A stretch of DNA of 64,000 nucleotides. Origin: Enterococcus gilvus ATCC BAA-350. Its GTDB lineage: Bacteria > Bacillota > Bacilli > Lactobacillales > Enterococcaceae. The notes under the pieces are model-generated. The model was not told where the DNA came from, ran no database searches, and saw only the letters and a program-made list of their open reading frames with translations. The stretch lies in contig NZ_ASWH01000002.1 in NCBI RefSeq assembly GCF_000407545.1, forward strand, positions 863,639 through 927,638, in the 5' to 3' direction. The translations under genes and the position numbers were made by a program. Shown here piece by piece: positions 32,371 to 41,863 of this stretch; position 1 is the stretch's first letter; each line of letters begins with the position of its first letter.

Positions 32371-32850
32371 TTATCGTATTTCTTGATTGTCTTTTCGCAT
32401 TTTCAATTTGATCGACGCAAGCGCTTTAACAGCATCTCGCTGATTGATCGTATTTTCACCAACGACCTCTGTTTCGATCCCCGCTTCTGATTTATTGAAA
32501 TCCAAAACGTGCGTGGTAAAGTCATTTTCTACAACAAACTTCGCTTGTGTACCAATGAACTTGAGTCCAATCACGCTAATCTCTCGGCGGCCGATCTCTT
32601 CCAAAGTGTTCGCAAAATCAACATCTGAATTCCCCCAGCCATCGGTCGAAGCGATCACACCATTCGTGCGCATCCCTTCCAGCCATGCAGCCGTACGCTG
32701 ACCAACGAGGTATTTCATGGCGTTGCTTTGCGGCGTCCCAACGACAACCACTCCTTGAAAATCGATATCAGGATCGTTGCTTAACAGATCCACCAGTGGG
32801 TCTTGAAAATGATGCAAAGATGTTTCTTTGGTTGATGGGCCGATCCCCAT
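32371..32850 (-). CDS. prdE: PrdE, paralogue of the PrdA C-terminal part
   Basis: A 159-residue protein starting MGIGPSTKETSLHHFQDPL. It matches the alpha part of PrdA after the cleavage site (CIGPASKETSRHYWREPL), but glycine replaces the cysteine that becomes pyruvoyl, so it cannot be processed in the same way. With PrdD it forms a split PrdA-like pair found next to proline reductase in clostridia. Likely an assembly or accessory factor. Confidence 0.88.
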   Translation of the reverse strand: MGIGPSTKETSLHHFQDPLVDLLSNDPDIDFQGVVVVGTPQSNAMKYLVGQRTAAWLEGMRTNGVIASTDGWGNSDVDFANTLEEIGRREISVIGLKFIGTQAKFVVENDFTTHVLDFNKSEAGIETEVVGENTINQRDAVKALASIKLKMRKDNQEIR

Positions 32851-32877
32851 ACCACCACCACCTATCCATTAGTTACG

Positions 32878-33615
32878 TTAAACCATCGAACGAATCGCCC
32901 CATCGCGATACTCATTCGCTGACAAGAAGACGGGCATATTGTTCATGTCGATGATGGAACAGCCGCCTTTGAAGCCGCTAGGTTCATTCGGATAAAGAAG
33001 CATATCGTACATCGCTCCTTGCCCCGCCACCTGCTTCACCAAAGCCACTTTCGGCTTGCCTGGATTGGTCTTGTCTTCGTAGACATGGGTCTCACAGGCT
33101 TCTTTTCCTTCCAGCATCTTCAGCTTTTCGCGAATTTCTTGGATATAGTCGTCTACGATCGCAAACATTTTAAGACAGAGCTCACGATTAAAAGGAGTCC
33201 CCTTTTTCGCTAGAAGATCAATCAAAAGAATGTAATCCTCTGCGTTAGGCGTCCCTGCTCGATTCAATACTAAATGATCACGCAATACACCCTCAGAAGA
33301 GCCAAATTCATGCATTTGTTCTCCATCCTCAATAGCCCCAGTCATGACGACTGAAACACCGGTAAGTGTATGCGTGATCCCAGACCCCAGCGCGCCCAGC
33401 ACCTTCGTGGAGATCGGAAGGATATCCATGATGGTGTTGGTCTCAACATTATGCTGATGCGGTGGGAGCAATCGAATCGTCAGCTTCTGAATAGCGGCGT
33501 CTCCGCAGTCAAAGTTTTGCTTGATCTGCAAACGAGTGGGTTCAAGACGGAAGGTGTCGCCACTGGTGACGTCTTCCATATGAAACACTTTGATTTTTAG
33601 CGTTTCGCCTCGCAT
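32878..33615 (-). CDS. prdD: PrdD, paralogue of the PrdA N-terminal part
   Basis: A 245-residue protein (MRGETLKIKVFHMEDVTSGD) similar to the beta part of PrdA: the shared MDILPISTKVLGALGSGITH / GEQMHEFGSSEGVL / QGAMYDMLLYPNEP segments align with PrdA MDVQPIAAKVDGADIGHGV, FGSSEGEL and QGAMHDNLIMPIEP. It ends about where PrdA is cleaved. It pairs with PrdE, 27 bases away. Accessory protein of D-proline reductase in known operons. Confidence 0.88.
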   Translation of the reverse strand: MRGETLKIKVFHMEDVTSGDTFRLEPTRLQIKQNFDCGDAAIQKLTIRLLPPHQHNVETNTIMDILPISTKVLGALGSGITHTLTGVSVVMTGAIEDGEQMHEFGSSEGVLRDHLVLNRAGTPNAEDYILLIDLLAKKGTPFNRELCLKMFAIVDDYIQEIREKLKMLEGKEACETHVYEDKTNPGKPKVALVKQVAGQGAMYDMLLYPNEPSGFKGGCSIIDMNNMPVFLSANEYRDGAIRSMV

Positions 33616-33748
33616 TATTCACACCTACTTCCAATATAAACGGCGATTGAATAAGCAGCGTCTTAGAAATAAGCGAATAACCGCAACGATTTTTAGGCTT
33701 TTCGTCTTATTTCTCGACGCTGAATACTTAATCCATCCGCCTCATGTT

Positions 33749-34474
33749 CTAGACGTGGGCAATGTATTCATAAGGTAAAGGAACAATTTTCCCTGGCGTT
33801 TCGATTGCTACAAGTGCTTCCAGAGTATCTTTCATGATACCTGTCTGCATTTCAATGTTATGTGGTTCACCGGCATTCGCACCCATTGGTACACGCGGAG
33901 CAACGGCACGTGGTGTCCCGTTTTGGCGTACAACTGGTGGCAACGCGGCGATTAAAATAGTAGGAATTCCCGCTTCCTCAATAGCTCTCTGCACGATCAC
34001 GGCAGTTCTATGACAGGTTCCTCAGCCAGCGGTCAAGACGACAGCATCGACGTCTTCTTCTACTAATTTTTGTGCGATTTCTGGTCCAGTTACATCGTGG
34101 AATGCGTCCTGGTCTCCGCCGCCGCCCATGAAAGCATAGTGGACAGGTGCAGATTCTTTGATGAATCCTTCTGCCGCTAGTTCATGTAAACGATCTAATG
34201 GGAACATCGCATTGATGTCACGGTTTGCATCGGCATTGTCGTACCCGCCGTGAGAAACCATCAATTCCTCTACTTTAGCTGTATCTGGTACTTCGCGGTA
34301 CGTGGTATCACCCGCTAAGTTGAATCGTTTATCTGTTTTCAAATGTACGCCGGCAGCAGTTGCTAATGCCACACGCATTTCTTTAAGCTCTTTTTTCACA
34401 GGGGTAAAGACAGATTTTGGCGTAATCGGCACAAAAATTTCTGACTGTAACCCTTCAAAGACTGTTAAGCCCAT
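33749..34474 (-). CDS. prdB: D-proline reductase PrdB, selenoprotein (UGA = Sec)
   Basis: The catalytic selenoprotein subunit of D-proline reductase, which reduces D-proline to 5-aminovalerate. A single frame of 241 codons is interrupted by one TGA at 34024-34022 (codon 151), in the context AG-U-GTCHRTA that is conserved in PrdB and holds the redox selenocysteine. Residues after the TGA continue the family (AIEEAGIPTILIAALPPVVR). Hairpin potential (CTGC/GCAG) lies 18-34 bases after the TGA, where a bacterial SECIS is expected. Start after AGAGGAGAATTAACAC. Four bases follow the CBO2463-type gene stop. Confidence 0.95.
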
Positions 34475-34477
34475 GTG

Positions 34478-34783
34478 TTAATTCTCCTCTCTTGCTTCTT
34501 CACGTTTTTTTCTGGCTTCGGCCCGGCGACGCTCATGCTCATAAATAGCAGTTTTATAATGTTCATCCGGTTCTTCTGCCAAAACTTCTGGATAAGTCAT
34601 TAAAAACCCAACTTCTTGACCGATCTCTAAATTGTATTCAGAAATGATCATTCGACGAGGTATTTTAAGCTGACCTAATCGACCTTTCAAGTCGATCGTC
34701 ACACTGGCATCATGAAGTTCAACGATAATCCCTTCAAACATTTGTTCCGTCGAAATATATTTGAGTTTATTCATTCCATCCAT
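34478..34783 (-). CDS. CBO2463/CBO2479 domain protein of the prd operon
   Basis: A 101-residue protein with an N-terminal beta-rich domain (YISTEQMFEGIIVELHDASV, KGRLGQLKIPRRMIISEYNL) and a highly charged helical end (HERRRAEARKKREEAREE). Proteins of this type sit between prdA and prdB in clostridial operons, so identification is mainly by context and domain look. Role unknown. Confidence 0.75.
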   Translation of the reverse strand: MDGMNKLKYISTEQMFEGIIVELHDASVTIDLKGRLGQLKIPRRMIISEYNLEIGQEVGFLMTYPEVLAEEPDEHYKTAIYEHERRRAEARKKREEAREEN

Positions 34784-34792
34784 TATTTCACC

Positions 34793-36691
34793 TTATTCTA
34801 CTTCGTAAATTTCTTGGCGTTTTTTACTCTTAGGCAAGACTTGCTCATTTTCTACAAGGTCAATCTTCTTGCCTGTAGTTTTTTCGATGATCTCAATGTT
34901 GTTCGCTTTTACATTCGGGTTCCATTTACGTTCGGCTGCTTTGATCGTGCCGCCGCCCATCAATGTTTTCAACATTGCTAAATCACGAATCGCGTCTTCC
35001 TTACATAGTGTGTTGTTCGACAAGATTTCGTTTTCGATCCCTTGCATTGATTTGTTGTTGTCGACCATCGCGACCATTTCTGGGTTCCCAACAACCAACG
35101 CACCTTGTACTGCTGAGTAAGAATCTCCGACAACTTTAATGCCGCGTTTGCCGATTTCTTCAATATGCGAAGCAAAATCGATATGATTGTTACCAAATCC
35201 TTCAGTCGTAACGATCGCGCCATCAACGTCCATCGCTTCGACCGTCATACCTAAACGTTTAGAAACATAATATTTTTCAGTATTTGCTTGCGGAGAACCT
35301 ACAAACATTACACCGACTAAATCGATTTCTTCGTCTTCCATCGCTTCACGCACTAATGGTTCTCTCCAATAGTGGCGAGACGTTTCTTTTGATGCAGGTC
35401 CAATACACGTCAATGCATGGATACCACCATCTAATACTTCAGTTGGCGCCAAAATAATTGGTAAGTTTCCTAAGTCAACGTTGGGTTTTGCGCCCAATGT
35501 TCCAACTGGTTCGATTGGCATGATCAAGTTATCGTGCATCGCACCTTGACCCATGATCTCTTTGATGATGATCACTCGTTTATTACCAAATCGACGTTTT
35601 TGTACGATTTCATCATGTTCTACCACTAGAGATTCGTCCGCTTTTTTCACGGCTTCGCGAATTTCTTGTGTGATATAGTCTGATGCTTTATGAGCGGCTA
35701 ATGGTCCTGGACGTTCCATATTCGCGCCTTCTTTGATCGTTACTTGTGTTTTAATGAAGATCTCGCCTTTATCTGGTGCACCAGGACGTCCCCACATGAT
35801 GTTGCGGTCCAATTCGCCTTCAGAAGAACCGAATTCACCGATTTGTACACCATTTGCGTCTGTACCTGTAAGAACCATGACTACGCCATCTAACACACGA
35901 GTAACGCCATGGCCGATATCTGCGCCATCTACTTTAGCAGCGATAGGTTGTACGTCCATGATCGTTTCACTATATTCGTTATATTTATCTGGTGTAATGA
36001 TTTCAAAAGTCACACTCTCAACTAGTTCTTCTAGTTCCGCTGCTTCTTCGCACATGTCTTCCATTTTGCGCAGAACCAAAGTTGTTCCTTCGATCTTTGT
36101 TTCCTCACCGAAGACCACTTTTTCAATCTTCATGTGATCACGACGAACGGAACGAACCACTTTTTCTTCTACTTTTGCTTCAGGAGCTGGTGCTTCTGCC
36201 GCTGGTGCTGGCGCTGCTGCTTCACCTGGAGCCGCTGGTGCGACTGGTGCAACACCCATTTGACCGGCGATAGACATCGGTACTTCTAGATCGATCCCGC
36301 GTCCTTCTGCAATATGGATTTTGATTGTTTGTCCGCCCATTGGCGTAACAGGTGCGACTGGCGCGATAGGAGCCACCGGAGCTGGCGCTGCTGCTTCTTC
36401 TGCAGGAGCTTCCTCTTCGGCTGCTTCTTCCGTGACTTCAGAAACACCATCTAATAATTCTTTTGTCAATGGAACCAACGCATCCGTTGTTTCTTTCAAT
36501 GTCGTACCAAGTACTTGTTCGATTGTTAGAGTCGTATCAGGTAATTCTAATAAGCCTGAATCCTCTAAATCTGGGAAGATCGCTGGATCTTCTAAATCAT
36601 CTGGTGCGATTACTTTGCCCGCTTCCGCGCGGCAACATAATACGGCAGGGTCTTTGGCATGTTCCTTAGCAGTTTCTGCTGTAATAGACAT
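34793..36691 (-). CDS. prdA: D-proline reductase proprotein PrdA
   Basis: A 632-residue precursor of the pyruvoyl-containing subunits. The N-terminal region (1-80) is followed by an Ala/Pro/Glu-rich linker (about residues 85-190) with two VAPIAPVAPV- and EAAAPAPAAE-like stretches. The beta domain follows, then the cleavage cysteine Cys429 in GIHALTCIGPASKETS (codon at 35407-35405), which becomes the pyruvoyl group, and then the alpha domain. The length is family-typical. The pyruvoyl binds the proline amine and PrdB selenocysteine attacks it. AGGAGGATTTAACG precedes the ATG. Confidence 0.96.
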   Translation of the reverse strand: MSITAETAKEHAKDPAVLCCRAEAGKVIAPDDLEDPAIFPDLEDSGLLELPDTTLTIEQVLGTTLKETTDALVPLTKELLDGVSEVTEEAAEEEAPAEEAAAPAPVAPIAPVAPVTPMGGQTIKIHIAEGRGIDLEVPMSIAGQMGVAPVAPAAPGEAAAPAPAAEAPAPEAKVEEKVVRSVRRDHMKIEKVVFGEETKIEGTTLVLRKMEDMCEEAAELEELVESVTFEIITPDKYNEYSETIMDVQPIAAKVDGADIGHGVTRVLDGVVMVLTGTDANGVQIGEFGSSEGELDRNIMWGRPGAPDKGEIFIKTQVTIKEGANMERPGPLAAHKASDYITQEIREAVKKADESLVVEHDEIVQKRRFGNKRVIIIKEIMGQGAMHDNLIMPIEPVGTLGAKPNVDLGNLPIILAPTEVLDGGIHALTCIGPASKETSRHYWREPLVREAMEDEEIDLVGVMFVGSPQANTEKYYVSKRLGMTVEAMDVDGAIVTTEGFGNNHIDFASHIEEIGKRGIKVVGDSYSAVQGALVVGNPEMVAMVDNNKSMQGIENEILSNNTLCKEDAIRDLAMLKTLMGGGTIKAAERKWNPNVKANNIEIIEKTTGKKIDLVENEQVLPKSKKRQEIYEVE

Positions 36692-36717
36692 TCGTTAAAT
36701 CCTCCTAATTTTTAAAA

Positions 36718-38007
36718 TTAATTTGTAGGTAATCTACGATATAGTCTATGCCCATCTGCCCGCAGCACATGATCTGTATGATGATAAACCGGAACTCCTA
36801 ACCTAGGAGCTACACCCATAACGGTGTTCGTTCAATCGGAACAGGAGCCAGTCAATACTACTTCTGCTCCTTGTTTCTTCAAGGACATGACAGTTGCAGC
36901 TTGGCCTGGACAAATACCTGGCAGGGCACATCTATATCTTCCATTTACTTCTACCATCCGCTTGCATCTTTCAGCAGCGACAACTTCCGCGCCCATGTTG
37001 TTAGCAATCTCGGTCATGCGTTCGGCAGAACCGCCGCATTCACAAATCAGCAAACCGACTTTCCGGCTTTCTTGTGGAAATGGCATTGCGACTAACACAC
37101 CGCCACTTGTTTTCGTGATCGGTGTCATTTCATCGCCGCTTCGTCCCGTCATAGGTCCGCCGACAACGATCTCGCCATGTGGTTCGACGTAACCGCCGAC
37201 ATTGTTGATCAATGTCTTGACGGGTGTTCCGATCGGTACATCCACGAAGACTGTTTCTTTTTGTTTTACGCGACCAGAGACGGTCACATCTTTGTCAATG
37301 AACGGCTTGCGATCTTCAATAGCTTCCGCGATTCGTTTGATCGTTTCCACATTATCGATCACTGCACCAACTTCTGTTGGAAGCTGGCCTGGTTCCAGCA
37401 CAATGTCCATTACTTCACGAACGATCATTCGCTCATCTCCTGCTGGATAGATATCCGGCAATTGATACACGTCAATCGTTGGCTCACTGTCCACTGCCTT
37501 CAATAAGCGTGTCACTAACATCCGATGCTTGCCTTTTACAGCGATCACACCTTTAGGAGCATGGATCATTTCCATGGAATACTTCATCCCGCGAATCAAT
37601 TGATCGATGTGCTCGCTCATTTGTTTCACATTATGAGCCAGCAATGCTTCACATTCCGCACCGTTTGCGATAAAGGTTCCTTCTGGAATATCACACGCCA
37701 GTTTTAAGAATGTAGGGAAACCTGCTCCCCCAGCACCAACGATCCCCGCAGCCTCGACAGCTTTCGCGTTGCTCTCTGTCTTAGGGATAGGCAGATATTT
37801 CGAGAAATCCTGCTCTTCATCGATCATGAGAACAATGTTGTCACCGTCTACATCAACTACTTTTCCAGAAAAGCTCGCATGGATATTTGCACCTAACCCG
37901 TTCGGCTCAGCGATCAGTTGTCCGCGTTGGACATGGTCGCCTGCCTTCACGATTCCTTTACAAGGAGCGCCGACATGTTGTTTTAATGGTATAAGAATTT
38001 GTGTCAA
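36718..38007 (-). CDS. prdC: PrdC, RnfC-like electron-transfer selenoprotein (UGA = Sec)
   Basis: A 429-residue RnfC-like protein that passes electrons from NADH to proline reductase. The frame starts with TTG at 38007 after GAGGAGGTGAAACAA. One in-frame TGA (36834-36832, codon 392) follows TGSCSD, and the family sequence goes on to a TAA at 36720-36718. A hairpin CTCCTA-GGT-TAGGAG (36809-36795) lies 22 bases after the TGA, which fits a bacterial SECIS. The glycine-rich GIVGAGGAGFPTFLKLACDI motif is RnfC-like, and cysteines occur in GLLICECGGSAERM. First gene of the prd operon. Confidence 0.93.
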
Positions 38008-38075
38008 ATTGTTTCACCTCCTCGCTTTTTCGTTTGTTCGAACTTGAGCAAATCAGCCACCCGTAGTTCATGTAA

Positions 38076-38104
38076 ATGATAGCACAATCATCTAGCTTAT
38101 TAAA
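38076..38104 (-). promoter_or_regulatory. Promoter of the prd operon
   Basis: On the minus strand TTTAAT (38104-38099), a 17-base spacer, TATCAT (38081-38076) with a TG two bases before it. No sigma-54 -24/-12 element is seen. Confidence 0.5.
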
Positions 38105-38453
38105 GGTCGTTTCCTGTTTATTTTGATATTTTCTGACAAATATCTTTATGAATTGTTCATTTTTTTGGTTTCTCTAATTGAATTTTCATTAATCTAAGGC
38201 ATTTGCCTAAAAACGCTCACAATTATTGATTTTACAAGCTTTATTAACAATTGTCGATAGTCGACAATCAACATATACATTAAAAATCACGATTTATATT
38301 CAGTTATTTCACAAAACTAAGTGTTTTATTAAATCGTTATTTAATATAAGGCATTTAAATCACTCATTTCCATTATATAGACATTTTTTATCGATCGACT
38401 TAGCTTTCATTCGATACATTTATATGTATACGACTTCACATAAAACACAAAAA
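38105..38453. other. AT-rich intergenic region upstream of prdC
   Basis: About 350 bases without a gene. It holds the inverted repeat described separately (38250-38268). An 87-codon frame is low in coding character. Confidence 0.45.
38250..38268. promoter_or_regulatory. Palindromic operator candidate upstream of prdC
   Basis: ATTGTCGA-TAG-TCGACAAT, a perfect inverted repeat of 8 bp about 240 bases before prdC. The TTGTCGACAA core recurs at 42287-42298. Confidence 0.5.
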
Positions 38454-38490
38454 GAACGCTCATCCTCTATTCAAAGGATGAGCGTTTGAT
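38454..38490. terminator. Terminator of the peptide-use operon
   Basis: AACGCTCATCC pairs with GGATGAGCGTT around TCTATTCAAA; ends the POT-pip-prolidase unit. Confidence 0.8.
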
Positions 38491-38504
38491 CGCATCACGC
38501 GTAG

Positions 38505-39869
38505 TTATTCTGCGCTTTCTAATTTGTCTAATGATTTACTACCAAACCATAGGATGATTCCCAGCACAATAACTACTGCGGCTAAGACCCCATAACCCAT
38601 TTGGAATTTCGCTGGATCAGCGGTTTCCAAAATTGCATAAATCACAGGATAAATCATTTGTGAGAAGAACACCGCGATGGTCCAAACACCTAATAACAGT
38701 CCCATTAATTTAGCAGGAGCTAATTTGGCAATAAATGAATTTCCAAGTGGAGAGAAGACCATTTCGCCGACGGACATCAATAAACTAACTAATGCCAACC
38801 ATAAAATGCCTGTATGACCATTTCCGATCATATCTGCAAGTACCATTACGACATAAGAGATTCCAACTAAGATCATACCAAGAGCTGTTTTCTTAAACAT
38901 ACTCATATCGCCTTGCGGACGTGCAGCAAGCTTCGTCCATAAACGACCTAAGAGTGGGCCTAATACGATACACGTCAGTGCGTTCATTGAGTCAAAGTAA
39001 GACGTAGGAATCTTGAAGCTTCCAATAACCCAGTTGGCACGCTCGATAAATCCGGCACCATCACCGTATCCGAAGTAGAAGTATGCTGGCATATATGCTA
39101 AATACCAAACGGTCCAAAACGCAACTGAGAACAATGTTACTAAAATAATTGCGACAATACGTTTTTTGTCTCCAGATGTTAATTTTGTATCTACGGCACC
39201 CTCTGCTTTTTTACCAGCAGAATCGAATTGGCGTTGATCCACTTTAAATGGTTTTTTACCAGCTTCGCCTAATGAGCGGCTGTTCAAAATAAACCACAAA
39301 GCATCAATTAGCAATAACACACCGCAAATCATAAATACAAAGTTAAAGCCGTAATTTTTAATTAATAATACTAAGAATGTTGTTCCGATAAATGACCCAA
39401 TATTTACAAATGAGTATTGGATCGAGAAGGCTTCGTTCAATTCTTTTTCATCACTGAAAAGCAAGGCATTTACACCCGATAGGTTCCCTTTGAATAATCC
39501 GGTACCCAGTGCTACCAAAATAATCATCAACCATACCATGCCCATTGAACTTGCTTGCCAAGCCAACATGTAGCCTGCACCCATCATAACCATTCCGGCT
39601 GCCACACATAAGCGAGGACTTAGCCAATAATCGGCGATGTATCCGCCAAAGGTTGGTGTGATGTACGTCGCTGCAACGAACCAAGCAGATATTTGCACAC
39701 CTTGTGCACTGGTCATACCTAAGCCGCCAGAAGCAGCCGTTGTTGCGATCCAAATCGCCAACATGTATTTCGCGGTATAAAACGCACACCGCTCAAAGGT
39801 AAAGCCAAGTGCGCAGACATAAAACCCAAAAGGCTTCTTATTTTTTACTGGAGTTGTTTCCACTATCAT
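38505..39869 (-). CDS. POT family di-/tripeptide transporter (DtpT-like)
   Basis: A 454-residue membrane protein with about twelve helices. POT signatures are visible: the E-x-x-E-R-like region GFTFERCAFYTAKYMLA (residues 22-38), FGGYIADYWLSPR, and LGTGLFKGNLSGVNALL, plus YSFVNIGSFIGTTFLVLL. The carrier imports di- and tripeptides with protons. Last gene of a three-gene unit with two proline-specific peptidases, so it probably feeds proline-containing peptides to the prd pathway. Confidence 0.9.
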   Translation of the reverse strand: MIVETTPVKNKKPFGFYVCALGFTFERCAFYTAKYMLAIWIATTAASGGLGMTSAQGVQISAWFVAATYITPTFGGYIADYWLSPRLCVAAGMVMMGAGYMLAWQASSMGMVWLMIILVALGTGLFKGNLSGVNALLFSDEKELNEAFSIQYSFVNIGSFIGTTFLVLLIKNYGFNFVFMICGVLLLIDALWFILNSRSLGEAGKKPFKVDQRQFDSAGKKAEGAVDTKLTSGDKKRIVAIILVTLFSVAFWTVWYLAYMPAYFYFGYGDGAGFIERANWVIGSFKIPTSYFDSMNALTCIVLGPLLGRLWTKLAARPQGDMSMFKKTALGMILVGISYVVMVLADMIGNGHTGILWLALVSLLMSVGEMVFSPLGNSFIAKLAPAKLMGLLLGVWTIAVFFSQMIYPVIYAILETADPAKFQMGYGVLAAVVIVLGIILWFGSKSLDKLESAE

Positions 39870-39889
39870 TCCTTCTTTCTCTTAAAAAA

Positions 39890-40771
39890 TTAATCGTTCG
39901 CGTCTAACCATTGCGCTAAAAGTTTCATATACTTTTCACGTTCTTCCACAAAAGGCATGTGTCTGCTGAAGGCAAACAGCTCCCATTTTGCTCCTGGAAT
40001 CGCGTCGTACATCGTTTTTGCTACTAGCGGTGTACACAAATCGTTTGTGCCGCTCGTAACAAGTGTTGGAACAGTGATGTCCGTCAGCTTGTCGGTATAA
40101 TCGTACCCGTGGAGTGTTCCTTCTGGAGAATACTCATTCGGTCCCCAAGCTGTAACGTAGCTTTCTGTCCCTGCGACTTTTTTCCGTCGTAAAGGTTCTG
40201 GATCGTTTTCAGTGAATACAGGCGCAGCATGGCGAACCATGTAACGATCATTGGCTGCAAGATACGCTGGATCATCATAGACCCCTGTTTCTTCTGCTTT
40301 TGCGATCGCTGCCTGATCCTCTTCGGACATGAATTTGATCATCCGATGTTGTTCTTGTGCCCAAAGCTTGGCTGAAGGCAAAGTGCTTGAAAGGACCATG
40401 CTCTTGATGCCTTTAGGTGCATAGTCACACACATAAATGATCTCCAGCATGCCGCCCCAAGATTGACCCAATAGATGGACTTCATCCAATCCTAGATGTT
40501 CTCTTAATGCGATTAATTCATTGACCCATGTTTCAGCCGTCCAAAGCTCTGGCTGAGAAGGCACCGCAGATTTCCCGCAACCTAATTGATCATACATGAT
40601 GATCTGGCGGCCATCGACCGCCATTTCATCAAGGACTTCAAAATAGTTATGGGTTGATCCGGGGCCGCCATGCATGACAATCAATGGTTTCTTATTACCG
40701 CTTTGTTCACCAACGATGCGGTAGTAAGTCTGATGCCCTAAATAAGGCATGTATCCTTCTTCGATTTTCAT
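39890..40771 (-). CDS. pip: Proline iminopeptidase
   Basis: A 293-residue alpha/beta hydrolase that releases N-terminal proline. Oxyanion motif MHGGPGSTHNYFE (about 35-47), nucleophile LLGQSWGGMLEI (Ser about 107), acid in SGTNDLCTPLVAK and base His in FAFSRHMPFVEE. Length and motifs match peptidase family S33. Ribosome binding site TTAGGAGG. Lies between the transporter and prolidase genes. Confidence 0.88.
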   Translation of the reverse strand: MKIEEGYMPYLGHQTYYRIVGEQSGNKKPLIVMHGGPGSTHNYFEVLDEMAVDGRQIIMYDQLGCGKSAVPSQPELWTAETWVNELIALREHLGLDEVHLLGQSWGGMLEIIYVCDYAPKGIKSMVLSSTLPSAKLWAQEQHRMIKFMSEEDQAAIAKAEETGVYDDPAYLAANDRYMVRHAAPVFTENDPEPLRRKKVAGTESYVTAWGPNEYSPEGTLHGYDYTDKLTDITVPTLVTSGTNDLCTPLVAKTMYDAIPGAKWELFAFSRHMPFVEEREKYMKLLAQWLDAND

Positions 40772-40786
40772 ACGACGTCTGGCCTC

Positions 40787-41863
40787 CTAACCGATGACTT
40801 CCAAGTCTTTCGAATAATGATTCAAGTTTTCGCATCCGTCTTCGGTCACGATCACTAAATCTTCGATCCGCACGCCTACTTCGCCTGGAATATAGATTCC
40901 TGGTTCAATTGAGAAGACATTTCCGACTTCTGCAACATTGTCGTTTGCGCCTGAAACGTCTCCAGTTTCATGGCAATCGATTCCAATGAAGTGGCCTAAA
41001 CGGTGCGTAAAGTATTCGCCATAGCCTTTTTCAGTAATGTAATCGCGGGCTGCCGCGTCAATATCTGATAATTTTACGCCTGGTTTTACTAGATCGATCG
41101 CACGTTGGTTCGCTTCTTTGACTGTTTCATAGACTTCGCGCCCTTTGTCAGAAACTTCTTTGTAGAAGAACGTACGGGTCATATCAGAAGCATAAGAATT
41201 CTTGATCCCGCCAATATCCAAGATCACTGAATCCCCTGGCTTCACTTTTGAATCATCCGTTTCGTGGTGAGGATCGGCTGCATTCGCTCCATATCCTACG
41301 ATTGGATCAAAAGAGAACCCTGTATTGCCTAATTCTTTGTAGATCTCACCCAATTTGTCCGCCATTTCAGCTTCAGTAAGCTCTTCCGGCAACAAATTCT
41401 TCAGGCGATCGATCGCAAGCTCGTTGTCCGCTTGTGCGTCACGCATCAATTGTTTTTCTTCTTCGTCTTTGATTGCGCGAACGGCATCCGTCACTTCAGA
41501 GCCATTTCCTAACTTGGCATTTGGAACAAGCTCTAACAAGTGCAATAAGAAATGGGCTGGCCAATTCTTGTCGATACCGATTTTTTTGTCCGTATCCACA
41601 TATTCAAGCACTTTCTTCACAGCATCGTCTGTATCATCAATAAATACTTTTTCGACACCTAGATCTTCTTCGATCGGGAATAACTTGTTGACGATCAAGG
41701 TATTCTTGTTCTCTGGAGTAATCACTAATACTAATAGACGTTCACCAGGATGAATCCAGCGACCAGTTAGATAGAAAATAGTTGTTGGATCTGAAACTAA
41801 CAATTGGCCATAGTCTTGCTCATTCATTTTTTCGATGACTCTTTCAACGCGACGTTCTTTCAA
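40787..41863 (-). CDS. M24B metallopeptidase (Xaa-Pro dipeptidase, PepQ-like)
   Basis: A 358-residue prolidase. The TTG at 41863 after AAAAGGAGTGG is the probable start. Metal ligands are clear: Asp in LDIGGIKNSYASDMTR, His in HRLGHFIGID, Glu in FSIEPGIYIPG and Glu in VRIEDLVIV. It cleaves X-Pro dipeptides, giving free proline. First gene of the peptide-use operon; a second M24B gene occurs at 43789. Confidence 0.9.
   Translation of the reverse strand: MKERRVERVIEKMNEQDYGQLLVSDPTTIFYLTGRWIHPGERLLVLVITPENKNTLIVNKLFPIEEDLGVEKVFIDDTDDAVKKVLEYVDTDKKIGIDKNWPAHFLLHLLELVPNAKLGNGSEVTDAVRAIKDEEEKQLMRDAQADNELAIDRLKNLLPEELTEAEMADKLGEIYKELGNTGFSFDPIVGYGANAADPHHETDDSKVKPGDSVILDIGGIKNSYASDMTRTFFYKEVSDKGREVYETVKEANQRAIDLVKPGVKLSDIDAAARDYITEKGYGEYFTHRLGHFIGIDCHETGDVSGANDNVAEVGNVFSIEPGIYIPGEVGVRIEDLVIVTEDGCENLNHYSKDLEVIG

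Noticed and set aside
33749..34474. prdB as a pseudogene with a nonsense mutation
   Set aside because: The stop is TGA, sits at the known selenocysteine position (AG-U-GTCH), the frame continues with family sequence, and a full Sec machinery is present.
37177..37506. Long frames opposite prdC, prdA and sel genes
   Set aside because: They are shadows of well-supported genes on the minus strand.
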